From the NCBI GenBank assembly GCA_009908505.1, contig JAAAPD010000008.1, positions 1-42,542 on the forward strand: a stretch of DNA of 42,542 nt, read 5' to 3'. Of this stretch, positions 8,344-17,861 are shown one piece after another. A program made the translations under genes and the position numbers. Numbering within the stretch: position 1 is the first letter of the stretch; each line of letters opens with the position of its first letter. The notes below the pieces were generated by a model. The model was not told where the DNA came from. It did not search any database and was given only the letters and a program-made list of their open reading frames with translations. This DNA is from Alphaproteobacteria bacterium (lineage in GTDB: Bacteria > Pseudomonadota > Alphaproteobacteria > Rhodobacterales > Rhodobacteraceae).

Positions 8344-8988
8344 ATGAAAATCGGCTTCATCGGATATGGCAGCATGACCCGCGCGCTGGCGGGACACTGG
8401 GCGCGAACCCACGACGTGATGGTGTCCGGGCGGGACGTGGACAAGGCGGCGGAGACGGCAGGGGCGCTTGGCGTCCGCTCTGGCAGCGTTGCCGAGGCGG
8501 CGGCATTCGCAGAGGTCGTGGTTCTGGCCACGCACCATGCCGCGGTCTTCGATGCCATCGCGCTGGCCGGCGGTGCCGAAGCCTTTGCCGGCAAGACGGT
8601 GATCGACATCACCAACCCCGTCAGCACTGAGACCTTCACGACGACGCGCCCTGATGGCCGGTCGCTGACGCAAGCCATTGCCGATGCCCTGCCGGGGGCC
8701 AGCGTCGGCAAGGCTTTCAACATGGCACAGGCCCGCGTCTGGGACGATCTGGACAAGACATTCGACGGCCGGCAGATAGTCGCGCTCTATACCGCGGATG
8801 CGGATGCCGACGCGACCATCGCAGACCTGATCGCGGAGGTGGGGGCCGCGCCCGTCCGGCTGGGCGACAACGCGCATGCCTACCAGCTTGAGGCGGCCGC
8901 GGCGATCGTCATCCGGTTCCTGTTCGCCGGGGGCGATGCGCACACGATCCTCAACCTGATCCGGCCCGAGGCCAAACCCATTCGCTGA
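8344..8988 (+). CDS. NADP-binding oxidoreductase (F420-dependent NADP reductase-like, NAD-binding domain)
   Basis: Protein of 214 residues made essentially of one Rossmann domain. It begins MKIGFIGYGSM with the GxGxxG-type dinucleotide loop (4-9), and continues with VSGRDVDKA (adenosine-phosphate side), VVVLATHH and VIDITNPV, as in the family that includes archaeal F420H2:NADP oxidoreductase. In proteobacteria such proteins occur outside F420 metabolism, so the substrate is open. The ATG at 8344 has AAGGAGAGAC upstream. It is first of three closely spaced genes (11 nt to the SDR) divergent from a LysR regulator, which suggests a small inducible redox or detoxification unit. Confidence 0.8.
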   Translation: MKIGFIGYGSMTRALAGHWARTHDVMVSGRDVDKAAETAGALGVRSGSVAEAAAFAEVVVLATHHAAVFDAIALAGGAEAFAGKTVIDITNPVSTETFTTTRPDGRSLTQAIADALPGASVGKAFNMAQARVWDDLDKTFDGRQIVALYTADADADATIADLIAEVGAAPVRLGDNAHAYQLEAAAAIVIRFLFAGGDAHTILNLIRPEAKPIR

Positions 8989-8999
8989 CGGAGCATGAC

Positions 9000-9734
9000 A
9001 TGACTGATTTCACCAACAAGACCGTCGCCATCGTCGGAGGCGGCTCCGGCATCGGCAAGGCCGTGGCTATGGCGGCCGCTCGGGACGGCGCGAAGGTCAT
9101 CCTGTCGAGCCGCTCGCGCGACAAGCTCGAAACGTCGGCCCGGGACGTGCCCGGGGCCGAGATCGCGCCGGTGGACATGACCGATGCCGCGTCTGTGCAC
9201 GCATGGCAGGCGGCGCTGCCGGAGCTTGACCACCTCGTGATCTCCGCATCGAGCGCCGCGCATGGCCGATTTGCTGATCTTCCAGACGACGCCCTCAGGG
9301 GCATGTTCGATGCCAAGTTCTTCGGGCCCTATGCCACGGCGCGGGCGGCCCTGCCCAAGCTGCGCGAGGGCGGCTCGATCACCTTCTTCTCCGGCGTGTT
9401 GTCGCGGCGGCCGGGCCTGAACTGCTCAGGGCTCGGGGCGGTGAACGGAGCGGTGGAATGCCTGACCTATGCGCTGGCGCTCGAGCTGGGGCCGCGCCTG
9501 CGCGTCAATTGCATCTCGCCCGGCATGATCCGGTCGGACGCTTATGGCGGAATGCCCGAGGCGGCGCGCGAAGAGATGTACGCCGCCACAGGTGAAAGCC
9601 TGCCCGTGGGCCGGGTCGGAACGGTCGAGGAAGCGGCGGAGGCTGCGCTCTTCGTGATGTCGAACACCTACACGACGGGCCTCGTCCTCGACGTCGACGG
9701 CGGGCACATGATCCGCCAATACGCCACGCGCTGA
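9000..9734 (+). CDS. SDR-family protein lacking the catalytic Tyr and Lys
   Basis: Short-chain dehydrogenase fold of 244 residues. The cofactor loop VGGGSGIGK (12-20) and the C-terminal VNCISPGMI and VLDVDGG stretches are normal. In the active-site helix, where YxxxK is expected before the A-LEL motif, the sequence reads GLGAVNGAVECLTYALALEL: the Tyr position is Leu and the Lys position is Asn, while the upstream Ser (FFSG) is kept. It may therefore bind NAD(P) without classical hydride chemistry, or use other residues. It lies 11 nt after the oxidoreductase gene and 17 nt before the ABM gene, in the LysR-linked unit. Confidence 0.85.
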   Translation: MTDFTNKTVAIVGGGSGIGKAVAMAAARDGAKVILSSRSRDKLETSARDVPGAEIAPVDMTDAASVHAWQAALPELDHLVISASSAAHGRFADLPDDALRGMFDAKFFGPYATARAALPKLREGGSITFFSGVLSRRPGLNCSGLGAVNGAVECLTYALALELGPRLRVNCISPGMIRSDAYGGMPEAAREEMYAATGESLPVGRVGTVEEAAEAALFVMSNTYTTGLVLDVDGGHMIRQYATR

Positions 9735-9751
9735 GCAACCGAGAGACCATC

Positions 9752-10048
9752 GTGATCTTCGAGTACATCCGATACGAGATCCCCGAGCGGCAACGCGCGG
9801 CCTTCATCGCGGCCTATGCCGCGGCGAAGGAGCCGCTCATGGCGTCGCCCTATTCCAGAGCGTTCGATCTTTGCCAATGCGCCGAGGATCCGGGGCACTT
9901 CATCCTGCGGATCGAATGGACCTCGGCCGAAGACCACGTGGAGAAGTTCCGAGGGAGTGCCGAATTCCGCGCGTTCTTCGCCCACATCAAACCCTTCCTG
10001 CGCAACATCCTGGAAATGAGGCACTACAGGCGTATCGACCATGGCTAA
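9752..10048 (+). CDS. ABM-domain (antibiotic biosynthesis monooxygenase-like) protein
   Basis: Small protein of 98 residues with the ferredoxin-like alpha/beta pattern of ABM proteins: a first strand FEYIRYEI, the helix RAAFIAAYAAAKEPLMA, then CEDPGHFILRIEW and the EEH-like segment SAEDHVEKFRGSAEFRAFF. It starts at GTG 9752 shortly after GAGAGACC. Members are cofactor-free oxygenases, heme-degrading enzymes or small-molecule binders. It is last in the LysR-linked unit and probably acts on the same small metabolite as the SDR and oxidoreductase. The following 279 nt to the next gene hold only GC-rich potential hairpins and no evident ORF. Confidence 0.75.
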   Translation: MIFEYIRYEIPERQRAAFIAAYAAAKEPLMASPYSRAFDLCQCAEDPGHFILRIEWTSAEDHVEKFRGSAEFRAFFAHIKPFLRNILEMRHYRRIDHG

Positions 10049-10327
10049 TGCGTGGCGTCGGGCCGGGGGCCCGAACCCGTGGCGCGTGTCGGCGCACATC
10101 CAACGCCCCTATGCCATGCGCTGACTGTCCGGCTTGTCGGCACTCGCCTGTCATGCGAGTATAAAGCTTCGTCTGGCTGGGTGATCGTGAGGGTCGGATG
10201 GCGTGGTCCGTGTCTGTGTCCTGTCGTCTCGACCGCACCAGTCTTGAATTTTCCCCGCCATGGCCGATGCCCGAAGACCGGGTGCGTTTGTGTTTGTCTT
10301 GCCCGGACCGGCAAGGCATCCTGACGA

Positions 10328-11113
10328 GTGTTCCGCAAACCGGCCGGAGGTTTCGCCCTGTTCGCCCCGCGTATCCGTTCCATCGGCGCCGTGCACTGGC
10401 TGGCCTTTTTCGGCCTTCTGCTGTTGTGCTGGGCGGTCCTCTTCGCGATGGCGGTCCCGGCGGAGCTGCGCGGTGTCGAAGACATCTACGGCGACACGCT
10501 GATCGAAATCCTGTGCGGCGGCGCCATGGGGGCCTCGGGCCTTTGGCCGGTTGCATCGATGTGGGCGTTGATGAGCGCGGCGATGATGGTGCCCACCGCG
10601 TTGCCCGCCTTTGCCACATACGCCGATTTGCCCGGCAGCAACGCGCGCGGGTTCTGGCGCCTGGTGGCGGGGTTCGTGACCGCCTGGGCGGGGTTTTCTC
10701 TGGTCGCCGCTTTGTTGCAGGTCGCGCTGTTCCGATGGGGCCTGGTGGGCGGGCTGGGCCAGAGCCTGTCAGTCCCGCTGAGCGCGTCGCTTTTGATCCT
10801 GGCAGGGCTCTACCAGGTCTCGCCGCTCAAGGCCGCATGCCTGAGCCGCTGCCGCGCGCCCTTGCCCTTTTTCATGCAGCATTGGCAAGCCGGGCCGTGG
10901 CGCAACGGGCTGCGGTTGGGGTGGGATTGCGTGGGCTGCTGCTGGGCGCTGATGCTGCTGGGCTTTGTCGGGGGCACGATGAACCTGGGGTTCATGGGTC
11001 TCGCGATGCTGTTGATGACCCTTGAGAAACTGCCCCGGATCGGTGCGCTGCTGACCTTGCCGCTCGGGGTTGGCCTGATCGTGGCCGGCGGTGGAATCGT
11101 GCTGCTGAGCTAG
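10328..11113 (+). CDS. DUF2182 integral membrane protein
   Basis: Membrane protein of 261 residues, with about seven hydrophobic segments. It carries the hallmarks of DUF2182: WALMSAAMMVPTALP in the first third, LAGLYQVSPLKAACLSRCRAP in the middle, and CVGCCWALMLLGFVGG. The conserved Met, Cys and His positions gave the family its description as predicted metal-binding membrane proteins. The start is a GTG at 10328; there is no better in-frame ATG before the first span and the ribosome site is weak. DUF2182 genes are often next to a DUF1326 gene; none is seen here, and the gene stands alone. A role in copper or other metal handling is only a guess. Confidence 0.8.
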   Translation: MFRKPAGGFALFAPRIRSIGAVHWLAFFGLLLLCWAVLFAMAVPAELRGVEDIYGDTLIEILCGGAMGASGLWPVASMWALMSAAMMVPTALPAFATYADLPGSNARGFWRLVAGFVTAWAGFSLVAALLQVALFRWGLVGGLGQSLSVPLSASLLILAGLYQVSPLKAACLSRCRAPLPFFMQHWQAGPWRNGLRLGWDCVGCCWALMLLGFVGGTMNLGFMGLAMLLMTLEKLPRIGALLTLPLGVGLIVAGGGIVLLS

Positions 11114-11403
11114 GCGCCGACGGTGCCGGACAACTGGTGCTTGGCGGCTATTCGGCGCTGCAATTTAGCGCAAACAGCGAAATTCGCGATTCTCCAGCGC
11201 GAAGACCCTGCGGGAAAAAGGATTGCGAATTAATCAAATTGCCGGAAAAAAGTGCATTGGATTCTGTTTTTGCGGGACAAATGGTGCGAAACGCAGTGTC
11301 TGTGCCCCCTGATCATCTATTCCGTTGCAATCCATGCCCCGGCTTGTTTTAGTTTGCCAACGTAAGTGCAGCGACAAGCTGTCAAGAAACAGGGAGACAC
11401 GGC
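11114..11403 (+). promoter_or_regulatory. non-coding leader and promoter region of the polyamine-type ABC operon
   Basis: This 290-nt stretch is notably AT-rich compared with its surroundings (about 11160-11300) and has no convincing ORF. It holds a small stem GCGCT/AGCGC at 11155-11171 and a possible promoter (TTGCCG, 17-nt gap, TTCTGT). It ends with the ribosome site CAGGGAGACA before the TTG start at 11404. Confidence 0.5.
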
Positions 11404-12504
<1,101 letters not shown>

Positions 12505-12527
12505 TACGTCTGGCGCATGTCGAGTAG

Positions 12528-12555
12528 GGAACGGCCCAGGCCCGGTTGCCGTTCC
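12528..12555 (+). terminator. hairpin between ATPase and binding-protein genes
   Basis: Perfect 8-bp stem GGAACGGC / GCCGTTCC around a 12-nt loop, followed by TTTGC. It lies in the 90-nt gap inside the operon and may act as a weak attenuator or an RNA-processing and protection element that sets different expression levels for the ATPase and the binding protein. Confidence 0.5.
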
Positions 12556-12594
12556 TTTGCGAAATAGAAACCGGGAAACAAACGGGAGTATGAA

Positions 12595-13707
12595 ATGAAA
12601 CTTCTCAAGACCCTTACCGCGACCACCGCTCTGTGTGCTGCCGGCTCGATGGCCGGCGCCCAGGACATGGTCGATGACATGACGCTGGTCAGCTGGGGCG
12701 GCGCCTACCAGCAGTCCCAGATCAACGCCTATGCCGAACCCTACATGGAGATGAACTCCGAGGTGTCGATCACCTGGGATGAATCCTCGAACGAGGCCGT
12801 GGCCAAGCTGCGCGCCATGAACGAAGCTGGCAACATCACTTGGGACCTGGTCGACGTGGTCGCCGCCGACGCGCTGCGCCTGTGCGACGAAGGCCTGGCA
12901 ATGGAAGTGGACCACGACGAGGTTCTCGCGCCGGCGCCCGACGGCACTGACGCCAGCGATGATTTCGGTGACCTGATCGTCAGCGACTGCTTCATTCCGC
13001 AGATCGTCTATTCCACCACCTTCGGATATCGCACGGATATGGTGCCCGAGGGGGCCGACGCACCGAGCGATATCTGTGACGTCTTCGATACCGAGACCTA
13101 TCCGGGCAAGCGTTCGCTGGAACAGCGCCCCATCAACAACATGGAATGGGCTCTGCTCTGTGACGGTGTGCCGAAGGACGAAATCTACGACGTGCTGGCC
13201 ACCGACGAAGGCCAGGACCAGGCGCTCGCCAAGCTGGAAACCATCAAGGACGACGTGATCTGGTGGTCCGCCGGCGCCGACACGCCTCAGCTTCTGGCCG
13301 ACGGCGAGGTCTTCATGGGCTCGACCTACAACGGTCGCCTGTTCTCGGCCATCGAGGAACAGGGCCAGCCCATCGCCATGATGTGGGACGCCCAGGTGTT
13401 CGACCTTGACGGTTGGATCATTCCGACCGGCCTGTCCGAAGAGCGTCTGGCCCGTGTGAAGGACTTCGTCTACTTCGCCACCGACACGCAGCGGCTGGCG
13501 GACCAGGCGGCCTACATCTCCTACGGTCCGGCCCGTGCCTCTTCGGCGCCGCTCGTGGGCACCCATGCCGAGCTTGGCATCGAGATGGGCCCGCACATGC
13601 CGACTGCTCCGGCCAACAGCGATAACATCTTCGTCTACAACTACGAGTTCTGGGCGGATTACCGCGATGACATCGACGCCAAGTTCCAGGCTTGGCTGGC
13701 TCAGTAA
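12595..13707 (+). CDS. polyamine-type ABC transporter substrate-binding protein (PotD-like)
   Basis: Periplasmic binding protein of 370 residues. The signal peptide MKLLKTLTATTALCAAGSMAGA is probably cleaved after Ala22. The mature protein starts with the typical opening LVSWGGAYQQSQ and continues with NITWDLVDVV, VYSTTFGYRT and the MGSTYNGRLF region. Many acidic residues (for example WDESSNE, DDFGDLIVSD) would suit a cationic ligand such as a polyamine, but the binding residues cannot be fixed by eye. The ATG at 12595 is preceded by CGGGAG. It is flanked by two stable hairpins, which is common for binding-protein genes that need higher expression than the rest of the transporter. Confidence 0.88.
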   Translation: MKLLKTLTATTALCAAGSMAGAQDMVDDMTLVSWGGAYQQSQINAYAEPYMEMNSEVSITWDESSNEAVAKLRAMNEAGNITWDLVDVVAADALRLCDEGLAMEVDHDEVLAPAPDGTDASDDFGDLIVSDCFIPQIVYSTTFGYRTDMVPEGADAPSDICDVFDTETYPGKRSLEQRPINNMEWALLCDGVPKDEIYDVLATDEGQDQALAKLETIKDDVIWWSAGADTPQLLADGEVFMGSTYNGRLFSAIEEQGQPIAMMWDAQVFDLDGWIIPTGLSEERLARVKDFVYFATDTQRLADQAAYISYGPARASSAPLVGTHAELGIEMGPHMPTAPANSDNIFVYNYEFWADYRDDIDAKFQAWLAQ

Positions 13708-13720
13708 GAGCTGACCTTTC

Positions 13721-13746
13721 GGAGGGGCCGGTCACCCGGCCCCTCC
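13721..13746 (+). terminator. strong hairpin after the binding-protein gene
   Basis: Perfect 11-bp GC-rich stem GGAGGGGCCGG / CCGGCCCCTCC with a 4-nt loop, 14 nt after the binding-protein stop codon. No T-run follows directly, so partial read-through into the permease genes is likely. It probably stabilises the upstream message or reduces downstream transcription. Confidence 0.6.
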
Positions 13747-13810
13747 ACCTCCAATTCGTTTGGACCTTTTGAATAACAGACCGGAAATCCGGCAGACCGA
13801 CGGGGAAACG

Positions 13811-15478
13811 ATGAGTGATAGCACAGATACCGGCCCGGTGCTGGCCGCCGATGGCTCGCCGCTGAAGCAAAGCCTGGCACGGGCCTTGCGGCGGGAAAAG
13901 ATGCGGGCCTTGGCCTTGATCGCGCCACTCCTTTTTTTCGTCGTCCTGACCTTCATCATCCCGATCCTGTCGATGCTGTTCAGATCGGTCGAGAACCAGA
14001 TCGTCTCGGACACCATGCCGGGCACCGTCGCCGCGATCCAGGATTGGGATACCGGCGGCGGCGAAGCGCCGGACGAACTGGTCTTTCAGCATCTGTTCAT
14101 CGACCTCTTCAATGCGTCCGAGGCCAAGGAGCACACCAAGCTCGGCACCCGGCTGAACTACGAACAGACCGGTCTGTCCTCGCTGTTTCGCACCTCGGGT
14201 CGTCGCCTCGATGATATCGGCGAGACCTTTCAGGACCCGCTGGAGGAGATCGACCCGGCCTTCGAAGAGGCCGATTTCTGGTATTCCATGATGAACGGCG
14301 AAGGCGGCGAGGGCCTTCTGGAAGAACGTCGCGACATGTGGAATGCCCAAGTCGGTGGTGGAATGGACGGGGATGTCGGGTTCGTTCCGTCCCAGTCCAT
14401 GATCGACCTGCTGCCATGGACCACTACGGCCTACACCGATTGGGCCATCTGGGCCGCCATCGAGGACGAGGATGTCGTCGCCGAGGAAGAACCCTGGGAA
14501 GCGGTCTACGGCGCCCTTGGCATAGACCTGCGCAATCCCGAAACCGTCGCCGCGATCGCCGACTATGACGGGCCCGGTGCCGAACAGCTTCAGGCGGCGG
14601 TGGCCAACATGGACCAACTGCCGCAGACCAGCTTCCGCGAGGCCTTCGCCGAGATGGACGAGGATTGGCTCGACCCCGAGGTCTGGGACACGATCGCCGT
14701 CTATTCGCCGCGCTTCACCTCGGGCTATTTCCTGACCGCGGTGGACATGAAGCTTAGCGCGGAGGGCGTCACCGCGCAGCCCGAGGACCGGCAACTCTAT
14801 ATCAAGCTTTTCAACCGGACGCTGTTCATGTCGCTGGTGATCACGGGGTCGTGCATCCTGCTGGGATACCCGGTGGCCTGGCTGCTGGCGAACCTGCCGC
14901 TGCGCACCGCCAACGTGCTGATGATCCTGGTGCTTCTGCCCTTCTGGACGTCGCTGCTGGTACGGACATCGGCCTGGAAGGTGCTGTTGCAGCAACAGGG
15001 GGTCATCAACGAAATCCTGGTCTGGTTGGGCTTCGTGGATGATGCCAACCGATTGATCCTGATGAACAACCAGACCGGCACGATCATCGCGATGACGCAT
15101 ATCCTTCTGCCGTTCATGATCCTGCCGCTCTACTCGGTGATGAAGACAATCGACCCGTCCTACCTGCGGGCGGCCAAATCTTTGGGGGCGACGAATATCG
15201 TGGCGTTCTGGCGGGTCTACTTCCCGCAATCGGTGCCGGGTATCGGTGCTGGCTCGATCCTCGTGTTCATCCTGTCGATCGGCTACTACATCACGCCCGA
15301 GATCGTCGGCGGCACGGATGGTGTCTTCATCTCGAACCGGATCGCATACCATATTTCCAGCTCGCTCAACTGGGGTCTCGCGGCCGCGCTTGGCTCGATC
15401 CTTCTGGTGGTGGTCCTTGTCCTCTACTGGCTCTACGATCGGATCGTGGGCATCGACAACGTGAAACTGGGGGGCTGA
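13811..15478 (+). CDS. polyamine-type ABC permease with large extracytoplasmic insertion (PotB-like)
   Basis: Permease of 555 residues, about twice the length of standard PotB. It has a cytoplasmic N-terminus, a first membrane span near 35-58 (LALIAPLLFFVVLTFIIPILSMLF), then about 270 mostly hydrophilic, acidic residues (about 60-330) before the conserved core begins at LFNRTLFMSLVITGSCILLGY (about 332). The core ends normally, including the cytoplasmic EAA-type loop YLRAAKSLGATNIVAFWRVYFPQS that docks on the ATPase. The frame is open from 13760, but ATG 13811 follows GGGGAAACG. The insertion would face the periplasm, where the binding protein docks. The next permease starts 4 nt after this gene. 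Confidence 0.85.
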   Translation: MSDSTDTGPVLAADGSPLKQSLARALRREKMRALALIAPLLFFVVLTFIIPILSMLFRSVENQIVSDTMPGTVAAIQDWDTGGGEAPDELVFQHLFIDLFNASEAKEHTKLGTRLNYEQTGLSSLFRTSGRRLDDIGETFQDPLEEIDPAFEEADFWYSMMNGEGGEGLLEERRDMWNAQVGGGMDGDVGFVPSQSMIDLLPWTTTAYTDWAIWAAIEDEDVVAEEEPWEAVYGALGIDLRNPETVAAIADYDGPGAEQLQAAVANMDQLPQTSFREAFAEMDEDWLDPEVWDTIAVYSPRFTSGYFLTAVDMKLSAEGVTAQPEDRQLYIKLFNRTLFMSLVITGSCILLGYPVAWLLANLPLRTANVLMILVLLPFWTSLLVRTSAWKVLLQQQGVINEILVWLGFVDDANRLILMNNQTGTIIAMTHILLPFMILPLYSVMKTIDPSYLRAAKSLGATNIVAFWRVYFPQSVPGIGAGSILVFILSIGYYITPEIVGGTDGVFISNRIAYHISSSLNWGLAAALGSILLVVVLVLYWLYDRIVGIDNVKLGG

Positions 15479-15482
15479 GACC

Positions 15483-16874
15483 ATGAGTGCTTTGACCGTG
15501 AACGTGGGGCGCCCGCCGCTTCTGACTTTCACCATGCCCATCGTGGCCGTGCTGGGCGCCTGCTTCGGCTTCGTGACCGGCAATATCTTCGGTCAGCCTG
15601 GTCTGGGCTTCGTGATCGGCGCCGTGATCGGGGCTGTTCTGGCCGGTGTGCTGGCACAGATCGTCCAGGTACGGCTCTGGCGCAAGGTCTGGGGAACCAC
15701 TGCAATCTTCGCGGTCTCTGGCCTGGTTTTCGGTGGAGTCGGCGGACTGATCGGCGGGGCCGTGATGGGCCTGTCGATGGGCTGGTTCGCGACCTGGATC
15801 GGCTCGGGTCAGTACCGAGCCGGGGTGCCGATCTACTACACCGCCGGGCAGACGCTCTGGCACAACGTGTTCCTGTTCATCTGCGCCTTCGTCTTCTTCT
15901 TCCTGATCGCGCCGCTGATCCCGGTCATGTGGCTCAGCTTCAACGCGCAAAACTTCTTTACCTTCACGCCTGAAATGCTGGCCTTCCGGGCCGAGGGCTA
16001 CAGCCTGAAGCATTACCGCGACTTCTTCAGCGGCGGGGGCCATCCGCTTCAGGGACTGCTTTACGGCGCTGTCATCGGCGCCGTGATCGGGGGGCTGGTG
16101 CAATTGCTGCCCAACGCCGAACGCAGCATCCGCAAGATCGTGGTCTTCGCGATCATCGGGACGCTGATTGGTGTCGTCGTCGGCAAGATGTGGGGCGTCT
16201 CTGGCGCGGAATGGATGACGCCGCTTAAGAACTCGCTGATCATCGCGCCCTTTGCCACGCTGATCTCGGTCAGCCTCGGAACCCTTGCGGCGATCGGACT
16301 TTCGCAGACCCATGTGCCGGGCCGACAGGCAATCATGGCGATCATGATCTCGCCGATGATCGTGCCCCTGATCATCTCGGCCACTGGCATGTTCTTCTTC
16401 TACGCGCCGCTGGGCAACTGGCTTCAGGCCAACCTGGGCCTCAACCAGAACTTTGTCGGCTACCTCAAGGTGATCTTGGCCCATGCCGCCCTGGGCGTGC
16501 CCTTCGTCATCATCACGGTGACCGCCACGCTGGTCGGGTTCGACCAGTCGCTGACGCGTGCGGCGGCCAATATGGGGGCCAACCCCGTGACCACCTTCTT
16601 CCGGGTGCAGATGCCGCTGATCCTGCCGGGCGTCATCTCGGGCGGGCTCTTCGCCTTTATCACCTCTTTCGACGAGGTCGTGGTGGTTCTGTTCGTCGGC
16701 TCGGCCCAGCAGCAGACCCTGCCGTGGCAGATGTTCACCGGTCTGCGCGAACAGATCAGCCCGACCATCCTGGCGGCGGCGACGATCCTCGTGACGATTT
16801 CGATCTGCCTGCTGACTACGGTCGAACTGCTGCGCCGCCGGTCGGAACGTCTTCGGGGAATGAGCCCGGGCTAG
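15483..16874 (+). CDS. polyamine-type ABC permease with extra membrane segments (PotC-like)
   Basis: Second permease, 463 residues, much longer than the usual 260-300. Residues from about 13 to 107 form extra glycine-rich hydrophobic segments ahead of the usual first span (FLFICAFVFFFLIAPLIPVMW, about 130-150). Another glycine-rich hydrophobic pair (GLLYGAVIGAVIGGLV and VVFAIIGTLIGVVVG) is inserted before the conserved core that starts at LKNSLIIAPFATLISVSLG. The EAA-type loop is LTRAAANMGANPVTTFFRVQMPLILPG. The ATG at 15483 lies 4 nt after the first permease. It must pair with that protein as the channel; what the added segments do is unknown. Confidence 0.85.
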   Translation: MSALTVNVGRPPLLTFTMPIVAVLGACFGFVTGNIFGQPGLGFVIGAVIGAVLAGVLAQIVQVRLWRKVWGTTAIFAVSGLVFGGVGGLIGGAVMGLSMGWFATWIGSGQYRAGVPIYYTAGQTLWHNVFLFICAFVFFFLIAPLIPVMWLSFNAQNFFTFTPEMLAFRAEGYSLKHYRDFFSGGGHPLQGLLYGAVIGAVIGGLVQLLPNAERSIRKIVVFAIIGTLIGVVVGKMWGVSGAEWMTPLKNSLIIAPFATLISVSLGTLAAIGLSQTHVPGRQAIMAIMISPMIVPLIISATGMFFFYAPLGNWLQANLGLNQNFVGYLKVILAHAALGVPFVIITVTATLVGFDQSLTRAAANMGANPVTTFFRVQMPLILPGVISGGLFAFITSFDEVVVVLFVGSAQQQTLPWQMFTGLREQISPTILAAATILVTISICLLTTVELLRRRSERLRGMSPG

Positions 16875-16894
16875 GCACCGATCGAAGACATCGC

Positions 16895-16924
16895 AAAAGG
16901 CCGTCCCCGGGGGCGGCCTTTTTC
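16895..16924. terminator. rho-independent terminator between convergent units
   Basis: Stem AAAAGGCCG(T)CCC pairing with GGGCGGCCTTTT, followed by T residues on the plus strand and preceded by A residues, so it can work in both directions. It ends the ABC operon 20 nt after the second permease and also faces the end of the minus-strand AEC gene. Confidence 0.8.
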
Positions 16925-16926
16925 GT

Positions 16927-17856
16927 TCAGGGCAGGATCGACAGCCAGAAGGTCGCGGTCAGGATCGTAAGCCCGGTACCGATCAGCACCGCTGAGGCGG
17001 CGACCCGCTTGGCCACGCCATAGATATTGGCGAAGAGATAGGCATTGACCCCCGGCGCCATGGCCCCGGTGACGACCGCCGAACGCAGCGCCTCGGTCGA
17101 CAGGCCAAGGGCCTGGCCCATTCCCCAGGTGATCGCCGGGTGCATGATCAGCGAGACCGCGCAGATGGACAGTATCGCCCGCATGTCGCCCGCGGGCCGG
17201 TAATGGAACAATAGCCCGCCCAGCCCGAACAACGCCACCGGGATGCCTGCCCGCACGATCAGGTCCAGCGCATCGGTCAGAACGCCGGGCAGGGGAATTC
17301 GGCCGAGGTTGACGATGAAACCAAGGGTGATCCCGATCACCAGCGTATTGGAAAAAATTGATTTCAGGATCTTGAATGGCAGGGTGCGCGCCGGAGTTCC
17401 CCCAGCGCGGACCAGCTCCATCGCGATGATCCCCAGCGCGTAGCAGAACGGCGAATGGATCGCGATGATGGCGTAGTTGGTGGTCAAGGCCGCGCTGCCA
17501 TAGGCCAGTTCCGTGATCGGCAGACCCAGAAGGACCGAGTTCGAGAACATGCCGACGAAACCGATGGCGATGGCCTCGGGCCAGGTGCGGCGAAAGACGA
17601 TGCGCGCCGCGCCCAGCCCAACGGCGAACCCGGCGACGGCACCCGAATAGAAGGCCAGCAGCAGGGGCCAGTTGAAATGCTGGCCCAGGTCGAGGGTCGA
17701 GATGGCCCGGAACAGCAGCATCGGGATGGCGAAGTTCTGGGCGAAATACATCAGCCCGTCGATGCCCTCGTCCCCGATAATCCGCCGCCAGCGTGCGAAA
17801 TAGCCGACACCCACCACCAGGAAGACCGGCAGGATGACCGTGGCCAGCGCGCCCAT
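16927..17856 (-). CDS. AEC-family transporter (auxin efflux carrier type)
   Basis: Membrane protein of 309 residues with about ten hydrophobic segments. The start MGALATVILPVFLVVGVGYFARW, the NFAIPMLLFRAIS stretch and GFVGMFSNSVLLGLP are characteristic of AEC permeases, as is the late GAMAPGVNAYLFANIYG segment in the second half. Bacterial members move organic acids such as malate, malonate or citrate lactate; the substrate is unknown here. Its start is 5 nt after the MBL hydrolase stop codon, so it is the last gene of the dacA-tmk-holB-tatD unit. Confidence 0.9.
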   Translation of the reverse strand: MGALATVILPVFLVVGVGYFARWRRIIGDEGIDGLMYFAQNFAIPMLLFRAISTLDLGQHFNWPLLLAFYSGAVAGFAVGLGAARIVFRRTWPEAIAIGFVGMFSNSVLLGLPITELAYGSAALTTNYAIIAIHSPFCYALGIIAMELVRAGGTPARTLPFKILKSIFSNTLVIGITLGFIVNLGRIPLPGVLTDALDLIVRAGIPVALFGLGGLLFHYRPAGDMRAILSICAVSLIMHPAITWGMGQALGLSTEALRSAVVTGAMAPGVNAYLFANIYGVAKRVAASAVLIGTGLTILTATFWLSILP

Positions 17857-17861
17857 GGCCG

